Program-made: the position numbers and the translations under genes
Part shown: positions 38,006-49,302 of the stretch, piece by piece
How positions within the stretch are numbered: the stretch's first letter is position 1
How the letters are laid out: each line of letters starts with the position of its first letter
The notes under the pieces: model-generated
Seen by the model: only the letters and a program-made list of their open reading frames with translations
Database searches by the model: none
Told to the model about the DNA's origin: nothing
NCBI RefSeq assembly: GCF_905475345.1
Contig: NC_066586.1
Coordinates: 19,584,812 to 19,648,811 of the forward strand
Direction: 5' to 3'
Source of the DNA: Vespula vulgaris
Taxonomy: Eukaryota > Arthropoda > Insecta > Hymenoptera > Vespidae
DNA: 64,000 nucleotides

Positions 38006-40262
38006 ATGCATTTTATGCTATTTAATTACGGTTTCTTTTGTCTCTTGACTCCCGTATCGATAATAGTCTTAATTCTGTTCTATATTTATCGTCGTATCGT
38101 CGAAGCGTTATTGAAGCATCAATTGAAGGACAGATTCGTTGGTCTTTTGGAAGGTACCGATTGCATTTGGGCTGTAGAAGAGCCCTCGGCTCTTTCTGTC
38201 ATAAATGTCCTTGTTGTTTTGGAGAAGGATCAACATCAAGTAAACGCGAACGTTCTAGAAAGCTTTAGAAATTTAATTAAAGAGCGATTAATCGGTTCAA
38301 CTTTCGAGAAAATACTTTATCGTAAAAACAAGAAGTATGGATATTACTTCTGGGAAAGAGCAAAGGAGATCGATTTGAAGGAAAGAATCAGATGGCTCGA
38401 GCACGATCAAACGCGTTGCGATGGATACTGCGATGACATTTACAGCGAATCGTTGAAAAGAGTATTGGAAAAGAAGTGTAATCAACCGCTTCCACAACAC
38501 CATTCGACATCCTGGGAGATACTGATCTCAAAGAATTGTTCATGCGTCAGTCATCAGCACGTTCGACGTATGGAAGAAGGCCGTTCTATTCTGGATCGTG
38601 GAAGAAGAAACAAGATCAAGATCCCAGTTTTATTTCGTATTCATCATGCTCTCGGCGACGGACCTGCCCTGTTGAAGTTGTTCTTGGAAACTATTGCTGA
38701 TAAACCTAACGAAGTCTCGACTATCCCAGAAGAAAAGTTCTCGTTAGGACGTCAAAGGAAGAACTGTGAAAGAACTTCGTTGAAGCTGCCTATATTTACT
38801 CACTGTGTGAAAAATTTCAATGTCTGTGAGCAGCCTTGTTATTCGAATAACGTACTTTCCGCGTGCATGCCCTTTGCCGATCTACAAACTCTACGAATCT
38901 TAAAGACGGTTGCACGGAATTATTTCAACGCGAAGATAAAATATTTCGAGCACGTTACGTTCGACGAATTGAAAAATGAAATGCAGATATTTCTCTCTGA
39001 ATGGTGGATAATTCTCAAGGAATTTTTGATTAAAGAAGTTTACGAAAGGGTTAAGATCTTTGGGAAAAATCTAGTTGTTTTTGTTCTAATGCCCTCGTAT
39101 TTGATGGATCAGGCCATTCGCAGTATGGATAAGAAGTTCGTTAATGTTCCTCGAAATTGTACTTTTAATAATATACTGGAACAATTGCGTGCTATATTTC
39201 ACATTCTTCTTATCCTTTCAGTTCTCTTCACGGATCAAAGTTGACTGGACAAAAAATTGTTACTTATTGGTCAGAAAATGATTATAGAAATCCAAGCCAG
39301 CAAAAACTTTTAACGAAAATCAAAGAAATAAAGAACATTACTGGAGCAAGATTTGTTGAAGTCTTGTTGGCAGCCTTATCTTCAAGTTTACATAAGTACT
39401 TTTTACGCGTACGTATCGATCACGTTCAAGTTTCGAAGCTCTGATTTAATATTTTATATTTCCAACGTACACGCAGATCAATGAAATTCCACCGAATTCA
39501 CTGACAGTTGTACTGCCAGCTAAAATGGAAAATTCGAAAGAACGTTTGTCCAACGATATCTCGGTTGGCCTACTTCCTTTATGTATTTCCGAGATAAATG
39601 GCAAAGTATATTCGAATTTGGATGAAGACTCAAGGACGATCGAACGTCTTCAAGAAATTATGAAACTTAATAATAAGCTTCGAGAAGATCTCGATTATTT
39701 GATTAATTTTTGGGTAATGAAGTTTTTCTCTGCCGTACTACCAGAAATATTGTTGAGACTGCTGTTAGAGAGTCATAGTACGATGGTTTTTAGCAATTTA
39801 TCTGGATGTCAGGAAGTACATATTGTGGGCTATCCCGTGAAAAATATCATTTTCTGGATACCGAACAAGTAAAATTTGTCATTTTCATTAGGCTCTACGA
39901 TCTTACGAATCCATTGTAATTAAGTTATATATGAATTTTCAGAAGTAACACAGGTATCGGATTTTCTCTATTCAGTTATAACGAACAATTGCATTTGTCC
40001 GTGGTAGCTGACAAAGCTTTGGTAAAGAATGAGAAGGTTTTTTCCAAAATATTAGGAAATACTGTCTATGAAATCGAACAACTTCATGAGAGCTTGACAT
40101 CCACGCGTTTCTCAAAGAAGTTTCACTCCATTGGGAAAGCACCCATGGACAAAGGTAAATCATACTGATCACACACACACACACAAATTAATTCTTTTTT
40201 TTTTTTTATATCAATTGTACGCTTGTTAATCAATGTACTTTTCAGAAATCGGTGTGCCATGA
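38006..40262 (+). CDS. WSD-type O-acyltransferase (wax ester synthase/DGAT-like)
   Basis: Exons: 38006-39139 (donor tentative), 39222-39408, 39477-39868, 39943-40154 and 40246-40262. The N-terminus has a membrane segment (VSIIVLILFYIY, about residues 15-30). RFVGLLEGTDCIWAVEE and the catalytic HHxxxDG motif, RIHHALGDGPALLKLF, identify the family. The C-terminal WSD domain has LHGSKLTGQKIVTYW, NISVGLLPL-like (SNDISVGLLPLCI), and STMVFSNLSG. Such enzymes esterify fatty alcohols or diacylglycerol with acyl-CoA; insect members are linked to cuticular wax and storage lipids. Start 38006 is the first ATG in frame; an acceptor (TATTTTCAG) at 37913 shows a 5' leader exon. The first junction does not close: only a phase 2 exit would join it to LHGSK, and none is present. 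It could be a base error or a lesion. Confidence 0.78.
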
Positions 40263-40710
40263 AGCTATAGAGACTAATAGCGTCGCTCGCATTTTATCTA
40301 TTCTCTAAACAAAGGCACATTATTTTTCATAACACTATTTTCAATGTAATATTTACGAAAAACTGATTTATTATTTGTGTAATGACGTTTTATTCTTTCG
40401 TGTATATACAAATCTTACATGCTGAAAAGTTTCTTTATGATTCATTATCTAAAATTAATAGAGAGATAGTGAAAATAATAAGACGTTATTAAATATATAA
40501 TAAACAAATACTATACATAAGAAGAAGTCTATAAAATATTTTACGACATACATACGTATTTTCATCAGTGAAAATTGTGCAACGTAGGATCATGAAAAAA
40601 TATTGAGTACAAAAATATAACAACTTTTATGCTTACGTTGAACTTGGACTTTTTATTTTTATGATTAATTGTATATATTGTATGTATGTATGTATTTATA
40701 ATTTGCAAGA
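40263..40710. other. Convergent 3' regions
   Basis: AT-rich sequence between the ends of the acyltransferase and the Ser/Lys-rich gene. It probably holds both 3' UTRs. A (TATG)n run lies at 40676-40694. No gene seen. Confidence 0.5.
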
Positions 40711-42602
40711 TTATCGATCCGACTTGAGAAAAAGAAACGGCCAAAAAACAATATCGAAAAGAGTGTTAAAAAAAGAAAATGTACTTCCACGACGATTTTT
40801 AGTTCTTGACGATGATTTAGTTGTCAAAGAGACTTTTGTTAACGGTGCCACTGAACTGTGAAAGTCTTTATGATTTTTCATTTTCTTCTCACTGCTTTGA
40901 GAACTATAATCTGACGATACATCGAAATCGTCGGAGCTTGTGTCGATATACTTGCGATGTTTCAAAGATCTGAATTACATTGAATCGAAAAAAAAAGAAA
41001 GAAGAAAGAAATAATAATCAGACGTATCGAAAGCGAATATTCCATAAAAATTAAATTATAAGTTTTTCTTACCTTCTCCACTTGTTCGAAATATATCGTC
41101 TTTCCGGTGAACTCCTTGATTCGCTCAACGTGTCATCGATATCTCGACAGCTCGATTCTGGATTACAATCGTCGCAAGATCGATAGTTGTGGCTTTGTTT
41201 TAATCTTTGTAAAACTGTGAAGGTTGATGGATCACTAGCACTACCGATGATAGCAGGAGATGTTTCTGTAATGATCGTTTCGTCATTTGGCTCATGTTTA
41301 TCGTTCAGAAATGTACATGAGCTTTGTTGCTTGCTTGAAACGAATCTATAGAATATATAAAAGTAAATAGACGTTTGGATTAACGCGATTACTTTGAAAG
41401 ACATACTTTGGATAAGCGTGTGCCTTTAAGACTTCCTTTTTATGCGAAATCGAATCAAATGATTTTTTTGAGCTTGTTAGAGATAATCGCTTGACCGAGT
41501 CATTACGAGATATTTGAATAACGACTGGTGATTTTATCACTTTTGCTCGTGGAATTTTACTATCCTTTTTTTGCGAAGTTGTCGACCTAGGAGTTATACT
41601 GTCAAGATTCTTTTCATTTTCGCTTCTGTTTTTATCTTCAGAGCTGTCTCTCTGTGAATCCTCCTGTGTATCATCCTTTGCAAAGTTTTTCTACGCGCAG
41701 AAAGGATACAGTTTACGTGAAAATTAGTCGATCAAGTCGGGGAAATAAAGTTGTCAAACCTTAGAAAAGATTGGTGTTGATTCGCCCTCGGTAGAAGTAG
41801 TTTCGTTTTCTGCAGTTCCCTCTTCAGCAGGAATACTATTGACTTCATCTTCCTTGTTTTGAGATTTCGAAATAGAAGTTGCTTGTGACACATTTTCCGT
41901 ATTTTTCTTGGTCGACAATTTATTTTTCCCGCGTGTGTAAAGACCTTTCTTTCGTATGGGTAAGCCGGTATTAAATTTTTGCCCCAAAAAATTTGGTACG
42001 TCAGGTTGGCTGATAGCCGCATCGTAGTCGTATGCGATAACTGGTTTGACGTTAGTATTCTGTTTAGTTCTAGCACTGTTTTGCCGAGACGAGATAGATT
42101 TCTTTGTTTTTGGAATTTCATTTCGAACTTGTGTATTCATCGTTTCCGCGGCATGACGAAGACTCCAACTGTAAAATATGAGAAATTATAAAGAATGTAA
42201 AGACCGAGATCAAATTATTACTAGAGAATAACGATTGGTGTATACCTAGAGGTTACAGAATTTTTGTTCAGTCGCTTCTTCGAGTCTTTCCGAATTTTTA
42301 ATTTACTCCAAAATTTGAGTACACTTTTAAACCTTTTGCGATGGATCTTTGTAAGTGCACTATCTGTTTCATTCAAAGATTTCGTGAAATCTGCTTCCTC
42401 ACTTAGCCATTTTGAAACACTTTTAGGCGTTGGTAAATGAGGCGATACTAAATAATTAAATTTATATTCGATATTTGGTTGAATGCTAAAAGGCGTTTTT
42501 CTTAAATTCGCCAGTATTTTTCCTTGATATGTTAAGCGTTCACATGTTCCAAATCTCCGCGAAATCGTGCTTGGACGACTTTTCTCCTTTTTGTATTGTC
42601 AT
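40711..42602 (-). CDS. Uncharacterised Ser/Lys-rich protein with hydrophobic C-terminus
   Basis: Five exons join in phase: about 42598-42246, 42168-41760, 41690-41407, 41345-41073 and 40969-40711, about 525 residues. Blocks include CERLTYQGKILANLRKTPFS and LVSPHLPTPKSVSKWLSEE near the start, YDYDAAISQPDVPNFLGQKF in exon 2, and long Ser/Lys/Asp-rich, probably disordered stretches after that. The last 25 residues contain the hydrophobic run FFNTLFDIVFWPFLFL, which could be a membrane anchor or amphipathic helix. I recognise no domain. The start is unclear: the frame is closed by TGA at 42599-42601, and an ATG at 42600-42602 just after a good acceptor (TTTTTCAAG) is out of frame by one base. A five-A run six bases further on is the obvious place for an indel. 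Otherwise an acceptor inside the exon and a remote first exon are needed. Confidence 0.6.
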
Positions 42603-42860
42603 CTTGAAAAACAAAGATGGTTTATTCAAAACTTCATGGTCAATGCGATTACACTCTTTATTCATATACGTGTGCGTACTGTAATTTTTTATGGAAATAT
42701 GTTTATTATACTTTGCCAAAGACATATTAAAATTAAAAAAGTAATATTATAAATAAAAATTATGTAACATGGAAAAAAGAAGAAAAGTCGCATTAATATA
42801 TATTTATTTAAATTTTCGTAACCCATTTATGCTTAAATACAGCCTCTAATAATCATATCG

Positions 42861-43832
42861 TTATCTGACACCAGGTCTATGAAGAAGTATGCGAAATACG
42901 AATCTTGATATCTTCTCGTAAGTTAGAAACATCAACGCCGCAGTTAAGACAGTCTGCAAAAGTTTTGCTTCCATTCCCTTGTACAATCCAAGTATGCCTT
43001 GTTTTCTAGAAAAAAAAAAATAAATAAAAAAGATACAGAATTATGATCTTTATCATTAGATCTTGAACGATATTTAGTTAGACTAAACAAAAGAAGAAAA
43101 TAGTATATAGGACTTACTTTAAAATATAAAAAAGAATTTGGATAGTTCCAGCATTCGGTGGTAAGTCAGGATACTTGTGTCCGTGCTATAAAAATGGCAT
43201 GCATACGCGTTTACATTATATATGCATTATTAAAATTTAATTTAGTTTGTAATATAATATTATGCTAATTACCCTCAGTTTCGTTTGTATTAGTTGTAAA
43301 GGATAAGTTAACGTCGTAGCGACCGTTTTCGCGATCGCACCAATAGCGAAAAAGACCCAAGCTGGTGGTTGAATGCCAGAAGAGGATGCATCAATTTTTC
43401 TCTTTATACTCTCGTACGTCATGAATTGAATCGCTGGATTTGCAACGAGAAGCAGACTCGGAAATGTACCTGCCCATAATTTTTCCAATCCTTCATATTT
43501 CCATATATGCAAAAGACCATCTGAAATAAATGAAACGAAAGTCCGTTTAGTCAGATTCCTATCGTTACTTTCTTAATTGCAAAACTAACGTCCTATGCAG
43601 GACATACGCAAACAAATTGATCCTACGAATCTTTGTTTATTTTATTTTTGCACTTAGAGAATGCATTATCATTTTTACGCAATGAGATAATATAAGATTT
43701 TACGATTTTACCTACCATACAATGTGTTGTAATCGTTATTGTTCTTTTCGGTAACACTACCGATTCCTTTCATTTTCAATCTCGTATTGACTACCCAAAG
43801 GGGTGTCGTTGTCAGCACGTTGATCACACCTG

Positions 43833-43886
<54 letters not shown>

Positions 43887-45126
43887 GTTAGATGCGTTAC
43901 AAATAAAATTAATATCGTAAAAATTGTATAAAAGAAAAATATTCGTGATCGCACCTGCTATTGATGCTACCAAAAGATCATTTCCAGCTGTTTGATTTCT
44001 TCTACTTCTCAACATCTTCAAGCCATGAAACGTATAGAAATAAACGAAATTGCTGGCACAAAGACTTTGAAGAACGGGTACCATTCCTCGGTACAACGTA
44101 TGCCTGAGTGTTAAGTATAAAAGTTAACAACTAATTAATTTTAAATAAACGACTTTGAGACTTTTTGAAAATTCTCGTAGAGATATAAAACTACAAGAAC
44201 GTTTCTGACGTATAACATGGAAATACATTTGATAATTAGTTACGGCAACTTACGGTCCTTCTTTCGAAGTTAGTTCACGTATCATCGCTAGTGTGTTCTT
44301 TGCTTCTCTATTCTCCTCCACTGTAAATATAAAAAGAAAAAGTTGAGTGTTTAACATTTCCTACTAAACATTTTCATATTGCATAAGCATTCATTTGTTT
44401 TAGTGATAAACGAAATAGTACGGGCATTAAATCAGATTTTTCAAGTTTCTTACAAATAATACATTTGACGTAATCGTTATGGAAGCTTTTTTCAACAATT
44501 TTCCATAATTAATAAAAGTCCGGAGGTCGAGTTAGAGCGATATTAATTTTTGTTATTTACTTTTACAACTACATAAATTATGTTCGTCTTATCATTGGTT
44601 ACGCCGACTGTATCATTTCTATGGACTTAATTATCTATACCAAGTCTCATGAATTTTTCAAGAACATTATTTTTACGCAGGTAGATTTTAGAACGGAAGG
44701 TCAAACTTCCAAAATTATTTATTCTTTCAAATCGAATTAGAAGAGGCAGCATGAAAAGTTTTGGAGTGTTTTTTTCTTTCTTTTTTTTTTTAACGAGCCA
44801 TAAGTAATCGCTTACGAGATAGAAAAATTAATATAGTCATTACGGAGAATGAATCGCGAGAATACGTTTGTAGGTAACGTAATTAAAGTCTTACGTTGCA
44901 ATCGGCTTCGCACGGTGTCCAGCGGGAAGAAGGTTGCCATGGCGATAACGCTACCCTAAAGAGGAAATAGAAAAAATTCGATGAAGAAATACAAAAAGTA
45001 AATCATTGATTTTCGTCAGTTAGACAGATAGACAGATACTTGTCGAGTACTTACAGCTGCGCCTGATAATGCATGTACCAGACTATCGTAAGTGAAGATG
45101 CTCCTTCCAGTATTATTGCCGCCCAT
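42861..45126 (-). CDS. SLC25A17: Peroxisomal adenine nucleotide carrier PMP34 (SLC25A17-like)
   Basis: Eight exons close in frame to 307 residues, the same length as human SLC25A17: 45126-45055, 44955-44895, 44320-44254, 44103-43955, 43829-43716, 43520-43273, 43185-43118 and 43005-42861. Three mitochondrial-carrier repeats are seen with signatures PLDTVRSRLQ, PLWVVNTRLKMKG and PLQLIQTKLR. YRGMVPVLQSLCASNFVYFYTFHGLK and LWAGTFPSLLLVANPAIQFMTYE are typical of the PMP34 branch. It exchanges CoA, FAD, NAD and adenine nucleotides across the peroxisomal membrane. Intron 4 is only 125 nt and contains a (CT)n run, read on the minus strand, that serves as the pyrimidine tract. Confidence 0.93.
43835..43883. 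repeat. (GA)n microsatellite at an intron acceptor
   Basis: About 24 GA units on the plus strand, (CT)n in the sense of the PMP34 transcript. It ends 5 nt from the acceptor of exon 5. Confidence 0.97.
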
Positions 45127-48100
45127 TTTGAAATGTAAAATTCAAAAAAAAAAAAAAAAATAAATAAATAAAAGCGTGGCAAAACGACGGTGGTCGGCAA
45201 AACGTCAATTAGGAAGACTTTCGAAAAATGGATGGTGCACTGGATGGTCTTTTCTTGGAGCTCTAACAAAGGTGGAAAGAAAAATGAATTCTCATGATTC
45301 CTCCCTACTTTGCCGTCCGCCGCAATATCGATCGATTTTCTCGACGGGGAAAGCGCGTTCGCGCGTAAACGATAGGTCGAGCTGCGTCGATAAACGAAGG
45401 AGTGTTGACTTCGACGAGTACGACAATCGACCAACTTTTAATCGTTTGCTATTCACTCATCTCCGAAAAGAAAAACAATTGATGTATTTTGAAACGTAGG
45501 ATATTTCGACGTCAACGAAGAACGCGAAACGGCCGTTCTTATGTAAGAGAAATCCCACTCGCGAGAAAACCGTGCGCGCTCGACGACGGCCTTCGTCTTT
45601 CTACGAGTCTGTTGGGCTTCGGCAGCAGTGTCGGCTCTAGTCGGGTGGGTAAAATAAGGGGAGCCCCTTAACGTCGCTTGACTACTTTTTTTCGAACGTA
45701 CGGAGGAGAAAGCGATCGTTCCAACGAATACTAATATACATATGTAGAGAAAATTCTTGTTTGTCCGCTTATAATTTTTTTACGTATACGTATAAATGAT
45801 TTTTGCATTTGACTTTACGAGTGTTTAGATTTTCGATCCGTGCGTTGAGAAAGTACTTACGTATCTGGCGGTTAAAAAGAAAATCATTAATTAACGTTGA
45901 TAGATCGAATTCTTGTATCGCTCGTTCCACCCGATATAATTATTATCGGTGGGACGGAACGTGTCACGCTTGCGCCTTTCCTCTCTCTATTCTAAATTCG
46001 ATGATTAGATGGCGAGGCGCAGATGCACGTCCTCTGCTATGCGCGAGATTAATTATCTAAACGTGCGACTACGATGGAAGAAGTTGTTATTGTTATTTGC
46101 TTCAGCAGGTCAAACCTCGGAGGTTAGCTATTTTTTACATTCTCTACAAAATATAACCTTGAATTGCGAATCAAGGAAAATAATGAATTGTAATTTCAAC
46201 GTCGTGTCTAAGCATTGGTCGATCGGTCGAACGTAAACTCGATGATCCATCGTACATATGTATATCACTTAATACAATCGTTTCTAATCATTAATACGTA
46301 CATCGATCAATTGTCTGAATAATATGGAACATTATTTTAATGTAGGGTTAACGATAGCGACATCTTTGAAAGTATCGTCGAAACATAAATCTCGGGGACT
46401 TTATCGCGTGTCGTTAAAAGAAGGTTACGTAAACTATTATCGATAAGTTCATTGGAGAATCGCACGATAGACGGCGTTATAGAAATTTTTATATTTGAGA
46501 GTAGCGCATTTAACGGTCCTTCGTTCTAATTATTTCGAAAATAGTGGAAACGATAGAAGCCACCGCGACTTAATTGCGCGATAATTATTGAATTCGAATG
46601 GATGGTCGGGTCGAAAGTTTTTTTAACGAACGAAGAAACGACGCGCGTTAGCAATCGTAAGAACGCATTTGTTCGTTGCAGTACTCGATGCGACGCATCT
46701 TCGAGGTTAATGGTTGCGATCTTCAAACCGTCACTTTGATTATCGGCTCTTGAAATCAGCCTTTATCGGTGAGTGATAAGATTTCTATTTCTACGTCTTT
46801 GAACTTGCACATTTTCGATATGCGATGCAACGATCAAATTTAAACGCGAAAGTTTAGAGATATGAACGGACGAAGGATCGACATCGTAGAAGAGTCAGCG
46901 TTTGGGTATATACATAAATTATTAAAGCGTGCTTTGGTCAGTGACGTCAGCGATGAAAATTGATAGGAAAATTGAAGGAAGAGTTTGCGTTAGTTTCGAT
47001 CGCGTTGACTTTGGCCAGTCCGAAATTCGTAGCCAAAGTTTTCGCGAAAGTTTAATTAAACGTTTTACGTCTATGAAATTTCGTGGAAAATCGTTTGCCC
47101 CCTTTTACGGTGAGGGTTCTGTCCTCATGGAGATCGCTGAGTAATCGAATAGGACGAAAAATATATCGGCGATTATAATTCCATGAGGCTAACTAACGAT
47201 GAGAATAACGATTGCGAACTTTTGAACGTTATATCGCGTGCGAACCGTAGTCAAAAAATTATTACGATTTGAACGAAGAGATCAATTGGCTGAGGGATAA
47301 TGGAAAGAAAATTGATACGCGAATAACAGGATATAATCGCTTTACCGGAAGTCAGAGTTAACGCAAGTTCGTTATAAGCGAGTTTATCAAACTGGATCAA
47401 GACATCGTACGTCGAGCAGTCCCCCTCTCACAATAGATATCCCTTCGCTCGGTGGCTCCGATCGAATTGGGGAAAAACAAAAAAAGAAAAGAAAGAAAAA
47501 ATTCGCTCGTGGAGAAAAGAAGTTTCAATGGTCTTGGAGAAAATGTTTTTATTTCATACAAAATGCAAGCACTCACGCGGACGATCGCGATCGGTCGATT
47601 CTTATTCTTGTCTTCCCTTTTTTTCTGTTCTTTTCTCAAACTCGTACACGGATCGAATCTGAGAATCGCAAAGTTTTCTTGCGACATACACATAAATGCA
47701 AGATATGTAGGTGTATACAGTAAGCAGAGTAGATAACAAGTATCTTGGATCTTCCAGGTAAATCGGTTTCTCCTGTCTCGCTTGTATTACTCCTACGCGT
47801 ACCAAAACGTTGGATATTTTCGATCGAGAGAAAAAATCAATTTGGTATCTCGAGTTTACGGATCCTTTTTGGGATCTTTCTTATCTCAAGAGCAGGACTG
47901 TTAACGCGTTTGATACGTTTGATCATTTTTGTGACACGTAGAAAAATGTTCGAGTTCACCGGACGATCCAAGTTATCTTATTTCCTTTTCTCACAAACAT
48001 GTGTCGATTATATGAAACCATTAAAACGTTTGCGTTTTATATTAGATTCTTTATATGTAACACAGAATAATACAAACCATATTCTATGCCTCGAGGATCT

Positions 48101-49302
48101 CCATAAAATTACAGATGCGGATGCGAAAGTACGAGAGTCGAGCGTCGACGACGAAACGAAACGTAAGATACTTACGTCGAACGGATATAGAAAGGGGCGA
48201 AAGGGAACGTATATTTATAGTAGAGCGAGAATCGAGATTATAACGTAATCGAGACGAATCGAATACGAATTATATCCGTCGTTTTATTCGAAGCGGACAT
48301 CTCTAATGCATTCCTAATTGTTATTTAATCCCTTCTAATCGAAATATCTTTGGCCATTGTTTTCTGCGCGACGAACAAAGAGTGCAAATTTTCTTGCGTC
48401 GAGTAAAATAGTTGCGCGGTGGTGGCTATCTAGGAAAAATCTTTTATACGCGTGTACGTGTGTGTATTCGAAATATTTGACGCAGTGCGTGTGTGTCTGT
48501 GTACTTTCGTGTTAATATACAGAGTGGCTCGGCAATCGTAGTACTATTGAGAAGGGGACGATTTCTCTTGAAAAAGTCATGGAGCCCGTTCTCGGTTCTA
48601 TCGCGAATGTTAATCCACCGTGTATGTATTATTATATCCATTATCGTTATCTATTTACACGTATACGGTAATTGGTTCACGTCGGCTCGACGTCTATAGT
48701 AAAAAGAAACTCCCCTCGGATACATTTACTTTTTCTTACTCTTCCTCCGAAACAAAATTGAGAAACATTTTGGACTTGCCCGATTTCTTTGACTTTCATC
48801 CTTTTCGATTCTATTCGAAGATCATGATTTAATTAAAATAATACGAAGTGCGCTCTTAAACTTCTCCGAATTACAAAGCGATTTTCTCCTCTCTCTCGCG
48901 AGAGAACGTACTTACTTACTTACTTTCTCGAACGCTTTTCTTCGGATTATCTCGCTTTCTCCCGTCAAAAGAGACGAAATATTCCGTTTGTTCTTTTTTG
49001 TTCTCTCTCTCTCTCCCCTTTCTTTTTTTCTATTTTTTCTTTTTTTTTGGCGTGCTCATTATTATTTTAATCAGGCATAATATTACCTTCGACACACTAC
49101 GTTAAATACACTAGTGCTTTAATTAATTAAGGCGAGCAGCGTGGTCGGTTTTCCTTTCGTTTTACATTGATCTCCTTCTTTTATTATTTATAATTTGCGA
49201 ATATCCTTTCCTGTTAAGCGATCGTTCTTTATTCAAAGCTTTCCTCCCATCCCCTTTTCCGACGTAATTTCGATCGTAATTTGGATTAATTTCGCGCGAG
49301 TA
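45127..49302. other. Gene-poor CpG-rich stretch between PMP34 and RASD-like genes
   Basis: Holds the PMP34 promoter and the RASD-like 3' UTR. Several long open frames occur (for example 47745-48248 on the plus strand) but they begin without ATG, show no domain and are expected in GC-richer DNA with few stops. No supported gene. Confidence 0.4.

Noticed and set aside
47745..48248. 167-codon plus-strand open frame
   Set aside because: It has no ATG at its start, no domain and mixed low-quality hydrophobic and basic runs. Such frames are common in this CpG-rich stretch, where stop codons are rarer.
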